From: Ignavibacterium sp.
GTDB taxonomy: Bacteria; Zixibacteria; MSB-5A5; GN15; PGXB01
NCBI GenBank assembly: GCA_020724775.1
Contig: DYGG01000004.1
Coordinates: 1-39,599, forward strand
DNA length: 39,599 nt
Direction of reading: 5' to 3'
Part shown: in pieces, positions 17,922-25,521 of the stretch
Numbering within the stretch: the stretch's first letter is position 1
Layout: each line of letters begins with the position of its first letter
Notes under the pieces: generated by a model
What the model was told of the DNA's origin: nothing
Databases searched by the model: none
What the model saw: only the letters and a program-made list of their open reading frames with translations
Position numbers and translations under genes: made by a program

Positions 17922-18977
17922 TCAGTTTTTAGAAACTGTTAGCCTTCCTGTCGCCGGGTGGAAGAATAACAGCGGGTCGGGGTTGATTGAGAAACGGAGA
18001 TGGTCGCCGACGCCGAATTGACCGGATGAAGCGGTGGCGGTCAGTTCGATACCGGCAAACTCCAGAACAACCACCAGCCGGTCGCCGAGGTATTCCGTGC
18101 TCCGGACAACCGCTTCAAAAGGGGCATTCTCGGAAAAGAGAATATCCTCGGGGCGCAGACCGATAGATACCGCCGATTCTTTATAATCATTCCCAATTGA
18201 AGAAACCGGAAAACCAAACGGCTTAATCACTCCGTTATCTATGGCGCCGGTGATGAGATTGATTTTGGGACTTCCCAGGAATGACGCCACCTCGGTATCG
18301 ACAGGCCGCCTGTAAATTTCTTCAGGAGCGCCAACTTGACGGATTTTACCGGAAAAGATAACCGCCAGACGGTCGGCCATAGTGAGGGCTTCGGTTTGGT
18401 CATGGGTGACATAAACCGTAGTGGTCCCCAGATTCTTCTGCAACTCGACCAGTTCCCGGCGCATCCGCGAACGCAGGTCGGCGTCAAGATTGGAAAGAGG
18501 CTCATCAAGAAGATATATATCTGGCTTGCGGATAATCGCCCGCCCCAGCGCCACTCGTTGACGTTGGCCGCCGGAGAGTTCCGCCGGCCGGGCGTGGAGA
18601 CGGTCTCCCAAGCCAAGCAGGTCTGCGGTTTCTTTCACCCTTTTCTTAATCTCATCTTTGGGGGTTCCGGCTATTTTCAAGGGGAAGGCGAGATTTTTTT
18701 CGACCGTCATATGAGGATAGAGGGCATAATTCTGGAAAACCAGGGCGACATTTCTTCTCTGCGGCGGCAGGGAATCGACGCGGCGGTCGCCGATAAAGAT
18801 CTCTCCCGAGTCGGGCGTTTCCAGCCCGGAAATCAGCCGGAGAATGGTCGATTTACCGCACCCGGACGGTCCCAGAATGACCAGCAGTTCGCCGTCGCAG
18901 GTCTCAATGGTGACATCTTCGATAATCGGTTTACCGCCGAACTTCTTGTAAAGGTTTTTTATTTTCAGAGCGGACAT
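17922..18977 (-). CDS. ABC transporter ATP-binding protein, MalK/UgpC type
   Basis: 351 aa. Walker A GPSGCGKST (36-44), Q-loop VFQNYALYPH (80-89), signature LSGGQRQR (134-141), Walker B IYLLDEPLSNLD, and an H-loop in VTHDQTEAL. A C-terminal extension from about 240 matches the TOBE/OB-fold regulatory domain (GLRPEDI; VRSTEYLGDRLVVVLEF) of carbohydrate importer ATPases such as MalK, UgpC and MsmX. It energises uptake of a sugar or sugar-like solute from the cytoplasmic side. No permease or binding protein lies in the window, so it may serve several transporters, as MsmX does. It follows recF on the same strand with 18 bp between. Confidence 0.88.
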   Translation of the reverse strand: MSALKIKNLYKKFGGKPIIEDVTIETCDGELLVILGPSGCGKSTILRLISGLETPDSGEIFIGDRRVDSLPPQRRNVALVFQNYALYPHMTVEKNLAFPLKIAGTPKDEIKKRVKETADLLGLGDRLHARPAELSGGQRQRVALGRAIIRKPDIYLLDEPLSNLDADLRSRMRRELVELQKNLGTTTVYVTHDQTEALTMADRLAVIFSGKIRQVGAPEEIYRRPVDTEVASFLGSPKINLITGAIDNGVIKPFGFPVSSIGNDYKESAVSIGLRPEDILFSENAPFEAVVRSTEYLGDRLVVVLEFAGIELTATASSGQFGVGDHLRFSINPDPLLFFHPATGRLTVSKN

Positions 18978-18995
18978 ATCGGAATGATAGCGCCA

Positions 18996-20087
18996 TTACT
19001 CCGGAATGACAACTCCCTTTTCAATATGGAATCTTCGCGCCTGGCGCGCCAGACGGTCGGGAATATCGGCCGCCGTGGTCAGGAACAGTTGTCCGAACTG
19101 ACCGAATGACTCAATCAGGCGGTCGCGACGTCCCGAATCAAGTTCGGCAAAGATTTCATCGAGCAGCAGAAGCGGCGGTTCTTCACGATATTTCTTGAGA
19201 TATTCAAAAACGGCCAGTTTCAACGCAATCGCGGCTGTGCGCAGTTCTCCCTGTGAACTATGAGTGCGCGCCGGATATTCGTTTATGGAAAATTCAATCT
19301 CATCCCGATGGGGTCCTATCAGGGAGGTTTCCAGAACCCGCTCCCGCTCGCGGTACTTTGCCAGACGGGCACGAAAGGACTGCTCTATCTTTTCCAGAGA
19401 AGAGGAACCGTCCGGAATCGGCACCGACGGGGAATAGAGCATCTGCAGTTTCTGACCATCAGAAATTTTTTCATAATGACGCGCCGCCGTCTCATTGAGC
19501 GTTTGAATGAAGTGCGTTCGCTCAAGGGTCATCTGTGAGCCATATCGGACAAGCAGGTCATCATAGGGGGTCTCTTTCTCGCTCGATTTCTGCCGCAAGA
19601 AGGAGCGCTTCTGCTCCAGGGCTTTCTGGTAGTCGATAAGGAGCGCGAGATATTTTAGCGACGCCTGAGCGAGATAGATATTGATAAAATCGCGCCTCCG
19701 GGCGGGGGCGCCGGAGAGAATTTCGGAATCATCCGGCGCCGCTGAGACAACGGCGAAATGCTCATAAAGTTCGGCGGTACGGATGCTGCTTTTATTGAGT
19801 GTAATTTTTTTTCTACCGCCGTCGAGATAGGCAACAGCAACCTGATGGTCGCGCCCGGCAGCGGTTACAGTTCCTTCGAGGCGGAAGACGTCGGTCCCCT
19901 CTTTAAGCATAACGGCATCTTTGGCGCCGCGCGGGGAACGGGCTAATAGCAGCACGAAAAGAGCCTCCAGCAGATTGGTCTTACCGGAGCCGTTTTCTCC
20001 ATAGAAGATATTGACGCCCGCGCTGAACTCGGTCTCGGCCGACTTGAAATTGCGGAAAGAGATGATCTTGACGTTTTTGACCTGCAT
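18996..20087 (-). CDS. recF: DNA replication and repair protein RecF
   Basis: 363 aa SMC-like ATPase that loads RecA at single-strand gaps. Walker A GENGSGKTNLL (30-40) follows the RecF opening NVKIISFRNF. The signature region SSQGELRTAAIALKLA and the Walker B PPLLLLDEIFAELD are present at the usual spacing, with the D-loop after them. Normal length. It follows dnaN on the same strand, but a hairpin with a T-run ends just before its start. Confidence 0.94.
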   Translation of the reverse strand: MQVKNVKIISFRNFKSAETEFSAGVNIFYGENGSGKTNLLEALFVLLLARSPRGAKDAVMLKEGTDVFRLEGTVTAAGRDHQVAVAYLDGGRKKITLNKSSIRTAELYEHFAVVSAAPDDSEILSGAPARRRDFINIYLAQASLKYLALLIDYQKALEQKRSFLRQKSSEKETPYDDLLVRYGSQMTLERTHFIQTLNETAARHYEKISDGQKLQMLYSPSVPIPDGSSSLEKIEQSFRARLAKYRERERVLETSLIGPHRDEIEFSINEYPARTHSSQGELRTAAIALKLAVFEYLKKYREEPPLLLLDEIFAELDSGRRDRLIESFGQFGQLFLTTAADIPDRLARQARRFHIEKGVVIPE

Positions 20088-20091
20088 CTGT

Positions 20092-20120
20092 AAAAAAGCC
20101 CCGGCATAAAGCAGGGGCTT
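20092..20120 (-). terminator. Rho-independent terminator between dnaN and recF
   Basis: On the minus strand AAGCCCC (20114-20120), 11-bp loop, GGGGCTT (20096-20102), then TTTTTA. The T-run ends only about 5 bp before the recF ATG. It could be a terminator or attenuator limiting recF relative to dnaN. Confidence 0.75.
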
Positions 20121-20145
20121 GTGCGCTATTTTTTCTAAATATCTG

Positions 20146-21258
20146 TCAATCAGCCAGCCGCAGCGGCATCACCAGGCAGAGAAAATTGTCTTTGGGAACA
20201 GCCGGCGAAAAGATGACCCCGGCGGCAATCGGCGTGGAGAGTTCGAAGATAACCTCTTCCCCGTCAATTTTCCCGAGGATATCCCCGATATAGGTGGCAT
20301 TGTATCCCAATTCAATAGGGTCGCCGGAATAATCACAGGAGATAGTCTCACGGGCATCGCCGCCGACTTCAGCATTGGTGGTCGAAATCGAAAGACTGCT
20401 TCCTTTTACGGAGAATTTCACCTGGTGGGTCAGGGTGCTCGATAAGATTGAAACCCGTCTGACCACGCCGGCAAGTTCATCCTTGTTAACAGTCAGTTTC
20501 TTGTCGTTATCGGCGGGAATTACCTGCTCGTAATTGGGGTATGGTCCTTCGATGAGACGGGAACTCAAAACGACGTCATTGAGGTTGAAAATGATATTGT
20601 TCTCCCCGAAAATTATGCCGATATCGCCATCTGATTCGCTAACAAATTTAGGAATTATGTTGAGAACTTTAGGAGGAATAATAATGTCTTCCGACATTCC
20701 TTTGAGTTTTTTGTTCTCTATTGAGACTTTCGCCAGCCGATGGCCATCGGTCGCCACCATACTCATTAAATCCCCCTTAGTTGACCAGAGGACGCCATTC
20801 AAAGCGGGGCGAGTCTCATCGGTGGAGCAGGCAAAAGTAGTCTTCTTAATCATCGTGACCAGGTCGCCCGCTTCGATATTAATCTGCTTTTTGGGATTAA
20901 CCAGCGGTAGTTTGGGGAAGTCATCGACCGGAAAACAGCCAATCTTATAGGAGCCGTTGGGGACTTTCAATTCCACCCGGCTGGGAGTCCCTTCAATCGA
21001 GATTTCGGTTTCGGGAAGTTCTTTAACAATATCGGAGATATATTTTGCCGGCAGGACCGCCAATCCTTTTTTGGTTACCGCACAATCAAAAGTGGCGGTT
21101 ATAGAAACTTCCAGATCGGTGGCCGATATTTTTAACTTATCTTCAAGCGCTTCGATAAGAATATTAGAGAGAATCGGCATCGTCGATTTGGTCGGAACTA
21201 CCTGTAGAACAGATTGAAGATACCCGCTGAATCGTGACTTGGAGATATTAAATTTCAT
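20146..21258 (-). CDS. dnaN: DNA polymerase III beta subunit (sliding clamp)
   Basis: 370 aa, full length, three similar clamp domains. Typical motifs include MKFNISKSRF at the start, DETRPALNGVLW in the middle domain, MVATDGHRLAKVS, and the C-terminal FLCLVMPLRL, which forms the partner-binding region. The ring tethers DNA polymerase III to DNA. The ribosome site GGAGG lies 9 bp upstream. Second gene of the dnaA-dnaN-recF block. Confidence 0.97.
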   Translation of the reverse strand: MKFNISKSRFSGYLQSVLQVVPTKSTMPILSNILIEALEDKLKISATDLEVSITATFDCAVTKKGLAVLPAKYISDIVKELPETEISIEGTPSRVELKVPNGSYKIGCFPVDDFPKLPLVNPKKQINIEAGDLVTMIKKTTFACSTDETRPALNGVLWSTKGDLMSMVATDGHRLAKVSIENKKLKGMSEDIIIPPKVLNIIPKFVSESDGDIGIIFGENNIIFNLNDVVLSSRLIEGPYPNYEQVIPADNDKKLTVNKDELAGVVRRVSILSSTLTHQVKFSVKGSSLSISTTNAEVGGDARETISCDYSGDPIELGYNATYIGDILGKIDGEEVIFELSTPIAAGVIFSPAVPKDNFLCLVMPLRLAD

Positions 21259-21541
21259 TACCCAGTGCCTCCGGAGCTGCTTTCCACAACTCTTTATAAT
21301 TACTTACCCTTTATCATTTAAATAGGAGTAATAATAGTTCCTGTTAAAATGTGAGTTGTACCGTAAAATCTGTATAATTTCTTCCCTATATGGTTATCTC
21401 AGACAATCTTAATCAGCGCCTCTAAGAATAATTGGAGCGGGGATAAATTGTCAACAAGAGTTTTCATCCCGCCGGTTCCTCCACATCGTTCCGTTTTATA
21501 CCTATTGCCAACAGACCTGAAGACATCTTATCTACATTCCA
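21259..21541. other. dnaA-dnaN intergenic region with weak DnaA-box-like sequences
   Basis: 283 bp, AT-rich. TTATCTACA at 21529-21537 and CTTTCCACA near 21280 each differ from the DnaA-box consensus TTWTNCACA at one base. It may hold a dnaN promoter or a minor part of the origin; nothing firmer is visible. Confidence 0.35.
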
Positions 21542-22900
21542 TCAGTTTAAAAGAAGAGAGGTCAGGTGGCGTATTTTTTCGCGGAATTCCGATTCCGAGG
21601 CGACCCTCTTTTCAATAAGGGTGCAAGCATGAATGACCGTAGAATGGTCGCGCCCGCCGAAAGACTCGCCGATTCCCTTCAAGGAACAGGCGGTATGCTT
21701 GCGCGAAAGGTACATTGCCACCTGACGGGCAAGAGCCACATCGGCTGTCTTCTTCTTGGCGGTCATCATGGCCGGGTCGATATGGAAAAATTCCGAGGTG
21801 CGTTTCTTAATTTCGCTGATGGTTAATTCCCGTTTGGGCCTGATTATCTCTTTTCCCAAAATCCGCATGGCGAAATCGAGGTCAATAGCCGTCTTTTCCA
21901 GTGAAGAGTATGCCGACAGTCGAGTCAGGCAGCCTTCCAGTTCCCGTATATTGGAAGTGACATTATCGGCTATGAAGAAAAGGACATCTTCCGGCAGTTT
22001 TATCCCTTCCTGCTCTGTCCGGCGGCGCAAGATTGCCATTCTTGTCTCCAGGTCGGGAGGCTGAAGGTCTGCCACCAGCCCCGAGGAGAAACGGGAAAGG
22101 AGACGTTCTTCCAGTCCTTTGGTATCTTTAGGATGACGGTCGGAAGTCAGAACTATCTGTTTACCCAACTGGTCCAGGTCGTTGAAAGTATGGAAGAACT
22201 GTTCTTGAGTCGATTCTTTGCCGGAGAAGAACTGGATATCATCGACCAGAAGGACATCGGCACTTCGGTACTGCGTGGTGAAACCGGTAACGGTGCCGTT
22301 GGATAGCGCGCTGATAAAGTCCGAGGTAAACCTTTCGGAGGTGGCATAGATAACCCGTTTATTGGGGGAGTTTTCGTAGATATAGTTTCCAATGGCCTGA
22401 ATCAGATGCGTTTTTCCCAGTCCTGTTCCCCCGTATATGAATAAGGGGTTGTATTTGGTTTTCCCCGGGGCTTCGGCGACCGCAACGGCGGCGGCATGAG
22501 CGAACTGGTTGAAATTTCCGACCACGAACGACTCGAAGCGGTATCGCTCGTTTAAGCCGTAGCCGCTGCCGCTCGGTTTAACCAGGGTCAAGGGGCGGCG
22601 ATGAAATTCGATTTCGGTCTGCGCCTTGGCTTCCTGCGAATCCATTACCAAGAGTTGAAAAAGAAGCGGCGAGCCGTGCACTTCCTTTATGGCATCAGAA
22701 ATGAGATCATGGTAACGGTCCATCAGCCAATCGGCAATGAACTGATTCGGGACAAATATTTTCAGTTCGCCGTCGCCGTTTAATTCACCTCGCGTAGGCT
22801 TAAACCAGGTTTGAAATGAAGATTTTTTGGCTCGCAGGGAGATATAGTTGAGACAATCTTCCCACAGTTTGCAGTTGATACTCTTGCCAGATGACGACAT
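21542..22900 (-). CDS. dnaA: Chromosomal replication initiator DnaA
   Basis: 452 aa. Domain I (about 1-85), a short linker, then the AAA+ domain with Walker A GGTGLGKTH (157-165) and Walker B LLVDDIQFF (217-225), and sensor segments ending in VTSNIRELEGCLTRL. C-terminal domain IV has the DnaA-box recognition helix region ACSLKGIGESFGGRDHSTV. It binds DnaA boxes and opens the origin. ATG preceded by GGGGGAAAA. The region upstream is the best origin candidate. Confidence 0.97.
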   Translation of the reverse strand: MSSSGKSINCKLWEDCLNYISLRAKKSSFQTWFKPTRGELNGDGELKIFVPNQFIADWLMDRYHDLISDAIKEVHGSPLLFQLLVMDSQEAKAQTEIEFHRRPLTLVKPSGSGYGLNERYRFESFVVGNFNQFAHAAAVAVAEAPGKTKYNPLFIYGGTGLGKTHLIQAIGNYIYENSPNKRVIYATSERFTSDFISALSNGTVTGFTTQYRSADVLLVDDIQFFSGKESTQEQFFHTFNDLDQLGKQIVLTSDRHPKDTKGLEERLLSRFSSGLVADLQPPDLETRMAILRRRTEQEGIKLPEDVLFFIADNVTSNIRELEGCLTRLSAYSSLEKTAIDLDFAMRILGKEIIRPKRELTISEIKKRTSEFFHIDPAMMTAKKKTADVALARQVAMYLSRKHTACSLKGIGESFGGRDHSTVIHACTLIEKRVASESEFREKIRHLTSLLLN

Positions 22901-23373
22901 TTTTCCCCCGATCTAAAATCCCGCATTATTACGGGCAAAAGAAGCTTTTTAGGTTCCATCCTTACGAAAATAAACTTCCGGGACATCCGCCCGAAGGCGG
23001 AGTACGCCTTTTACAATTTTATGTGGTTAATTATGACTACGGAAATTCAACAAAGTAATTCACAGGAATTCTTGATGTAGGAACAACTAAGTTGTTGTAG
23101 CATAATTGTCGGCATCCCCACGGTCAATGGTTTTCCACACTCAATTAACAATGTCTCTGTTATTGCCTTTTGACAGGAGGAATAAAAGCATAGAATCGCG
23201 GGACGTCAAGAGGGGGAAATTTAAATAATGGGGAGAAGTGAACTCCTTATCCGATTAATAATTATGGCAGTCAATTGGCGTCGCCAAAAATACCCACCCG
23301 ATTTCCGCTGTCTCAAATAAATTTTCGAAAGTTGTAAGGCGTGAAGGGGCAATAAGTACAGAGTAAGTACAGT
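22901..23373. other. Candidate replication origin (oriC) upstream of dnaA
   Basis: 473 bp with no gene, between dnaA and mrp. DnaA-box-like sites: TTTTCCACA at 23131-23139 (fits TTWTNCACA), TAATTCACA at 23056-23064 (one mismatch), TGTGGTTAA at 23022-23030 (minus strand, one mismatch). Also present are a perfect 7-bp inverted repeat AACAACT-a-AGTTGTT (23082-23096), AT-rich stretches near 23217-23265, and a direct repeat TAAGTACAG (23353 and 23364). Location next to dnaA supports an origin; box density is low. Confidence 0.5.
22986..23001. repeat. GC-rich hairpin upstream of dnaA
   Basis: TCCGCC-cgaa-GGCGGA. Same core as hairpins upstream of ileS (28725-28743) and hprK (36128-36146). Confidence 0.6.
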
Positions 23374-24450
23374 TCACTCGCTCCGCTTTGCAATCTTTTC
23401 GGCGATTCTTAGGAAATAATTCGCCAGCGTTTCATTTTCAGTATAAGCGAGAGGATGACCGTCGTCAGCCGCTTCTCTTATCTCCTGCTTAATCGGAATC
23501 TCTCCGAGAAACGGCACTTTCAATTCCGATGCAAGCTCTTTGCCGCCATCTTTTCCGAAGATATATTCTCTCCGACCGTCCACTTCATAATATGACATAT
23601 TCTCGACAACACCGAGGACCTGCAGTTTGGTTTTTTCTGCCAATCTGGCAACTCTTCCGGCAGTATGAGACGCCACCGGCTGGGGAGTGGTAACCACCAG
23701 CAGTTCGGCATTGGGCAGCGATTGCGCGATGGTCAGAGTTACATCACCGGTGCCGGGCGGCAGGTCGAGGAGAAGAAAATCGGATTTATCCCAGAGGACA
23801 TCGGCCAGGAACTGATTGATTGCTTTATGCAGAAGTGGTCCGCGCCAGATGACCGGGGCATCTTCGGAGACAAAGAAACCCATGGAGATAATCTGCATAT
23901 TTTCTTTTCGAAGCGGCACGATATGTTCATCGATAAGAGTCGGTTGCCCGTGAACGCCGATAATTCGCGGAAAGGAGAATCCGTAAATATCGGCATCTAT
24001 TATGCCGACTTTGTATCCGAGTTTGCTCAGCGCGGCGGCGAGGTTGGCAGTTACGGTCGATTTTCCAACCCCTCCCTTGCCGGAGGCGACCGCAATTACC
24101 CGGTCGGCAAAATCGCCGGCCGTTACAGGATGTTTGCCATCGGCATCTGCCGCCTGCTTGTGGTCTTTTCCATAAAGTCGGACCGGCAGATTTTTCCGCT
24201 GCCGGTCGGTCATTACGCCAAATTCGACTTCCACCGCTTGCACGTCGGGAAGTTCCCCCACCATTCGGGTGATATCATCATTGATTTTTTTCTTTAGCGG
24301 GCAGCCGGGAATGGTCAATGAAATCCCGACTTTCACCTTAGAGCCGTCGATATCAACGAATTTGACCATATCCAGGTCGGTCAGCGGCTTACGCAGTTCC
24401 GGGTCATCGATCTGCGCCAGTATTTTCATCACATCGGACTTATCAATCAT
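23374..24450 (-). CDS. mrp: Mrp/NBP35-family iron-sulfur cluster carrier ATPase
   Basis: 358 aa. An N-terminal DUF59/MIP18-like domain (about 5-80, DPELRKPLTDLDMV and TIPGCPLKKKI) is joined to a ParA/MinD-type P-loop domain with a deviant Walker A, SGKGGVGKST (123-132), and DLPPGTGDVTLT. It delivers Fe-S clusters to apoproteins. The usual CPxC of ApbC after VENMSY is absent here (VVENMSYYEVDGR); Cys-less versions are known from other phyla. Ribosome site GAGG 6 bp before the ATG. Single gene between the origin region and lspA. Confidence 0.92.
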   Translation of the reverse strand: MIDKSDVMKILAQIDDPELRKPLTDLDMVKFVDIDGSKVKVGISLTIPGCPLKKKINDDITRMVGELPDVQAVEVEFGVMTDRQRKNLPVRLYGKDHKQAADADGKHPVTAGDFADRVIAVASGKGGVGKSTVTANLAAALSKLGYKVGIIDADIYGFSFPRIIGVHGQPTLIDEHIVPLRKENMQIISMGFFVSEDAPVIWRGPLLHKAINQFLADVLWDKSDFLLLDLPPGTGDVTLTIAQSLPNAELLVVTTPQPVASHTAGRVARLAEKTKLQVLGVVENMSYYEVDGRREYIFGKDGGKELASELKVPFLGEIPIKQEIREAADDGHPLAYTENETLANYFLRIAEKIAKRSE

Positions 24451-24596
24451 ATCTAACCTCGCGAGTTTTATTCAATCAGTATAACTTTCCAATATACACC
24501 CTGTTCCTCAAAATGCTACGGACAGATTGGGAATTCTTGAAATATCCGGATGAAAAAGAGCCGCAATAGGCGCCGCTGAAAGAATTTGGATAGTTC

Positions 24597-25139
24597 CTAA
24601 CTGTCAGAGACCGACGTTGAAGATGTGGGAGCAGACTCCTGTTTTTTGCGTGAGTGGAAAATGATGTAGAGCACTAACATAACCATGCCGACTGAGATAG
24701 CGGAGTCGGCGATATTGAAAGTCCACCACCGCTCCAGGTGAAAGCCGAGGAGATTTATATCAGGGATATCGACGTCAAGGAAATCGACCACCATTCCGAC
24801 ACGAAGGCGGTCGATAATATTGCCGATGGCTCCCGAGGCAATCAGGGTCAGGGAGTATTTTGTCCAGAGATTATCTTTGTTGGTGATGATCAGGTAAAAG
24901 ACCGCCACGAGAATGATGAGCGAGGAAATGAGATAAAAAGTGCCGCTGCCGAGAGCGGTTCCCATTGCCCCGCCGATGTTATAGATTAATCGGAGTTGGA
25001 AAAAGGTCCCTAAGACCGGGTAAATTTCACCCGGCTCGAGATTAGCAAGGACCCAGAGTTTGGTCAACTGGTCAGCGATGACAATTACGGTGAGCAGGAT
25101 GAACGGGAAAGCCAGACGCCGCAGATAGTCACCGACCAG
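24597..25139 (-). CDS. lspA: Lipoprotein signal peptidase (signal peptidase II), likely CTG start
   Basis: 180 aa, usual for LspA, if translated from CTG at 25139. A perfect AAGAGGAGG lies 6 bp upstream, inside the end of the DksA-like gene. No ATG, GTG or TTG lies in frame near that point, and the upstream extension encodes only the shadow of the neighbouring gene. Four membrane helices; motif ADQLTK (22-27); YNIGGAMG in place of the usual NxGAAFG; catalytic Asp110 in GNIIDR and Asp145 in FNIADS. It cleaves the signal peptide of lipidated prolipoproteins in the inner membrane. The start overlaps the stop of the upstream gene, so translation is coupled. Confidence 0.9.
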   Translation of the reverse strand: MVGDYLRRLAFPFILLTVIVIADQLTKLWVLANLEPGEIYPVLGTFFQLRLIYNIGGAMGTALGSGTFYLISSLIILVAVFYLIITNKDNLWTKYSLTLIASGAIGNIIDRLRVGMVVDFLDVDIPDINLLGFHLERWWTFNIADSAISVGMVMLVLYIIFHSRKKQESAPTSSTSVSDS

Positions 25140-25509
25140 ATTTAGCCTCCTCTTCTTTTTCCTTACATTCGATACAAAGGCGCGCGTGAGGCACCGCTTC
25201 CAGGCGGGCTTTCTGAATCGGCTTGCCGCAACTCTGGCAATTACCGTATTCCCCTTTGCGCAGCCGCCGCAAGGCTTCATCAATATGATACAGCAGCCGT
25301 CCCGATTTGGACGCGAAATGGAACGCTTTTTCCCGCTCCATCGCGTCGGTACCCTGGTCTGCCATATGGTACGAGTAACTGGAGAGGTCGCCGGTGGCAT
25401 CTTTGATGGTTTCGTCCAACTGCGTTTTCCGCAGTTTCAATTCTTCCATCAGTTCTTCCCGTTTCTTAAGCAGAAGTTTCTCGTACTTTTCCAGTTCTTC
25501 CTTTTTCAT
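25129..25509 (-). CDS. DksA/TraR-type zinc-finger protein
   Basis: 126 aa. N-terminal coiled-coil (MKKEELEKYEKLLLKKREEL onward), a DQGTDAMERE turn, then a C4 zinc finger with C91, C94, C112 and C115 (CQSCGKPI ... ARLCIECK). The family binds the secondary channel of RNA polymerase or acts as a related small regulator. The acidic pair DxxDA at the coiled-coil tip of true DksA is replaced by DQGTDA, so regulatory activity is uncertain. It lies between ileS and lspA, 12 bp after ileS, an order seen in several phyla. Confidence 0.88.
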   Translation of the reverse strand: MKKEELEKYEKLLLKKREELMEELKLRKTQLDETIKDATGDLSSYSYHMADQGTDAMEREKAFHFASKSGRLLYHIDEALRRLRKGEYGNCQSCGKPIQKARLEAVPHARLCIECKEKEEEAKSGR

Positions 25510-25521
25510 CCGGTCTCCAAT

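Noticed and set aside
24597-25400. 267-aa lspA with an 87-residue N-terminal extension
   Set aside because: The extension is a shadow of the DksA-like gene with no homology to LspA; a strong ribosome site places the start at 25139.
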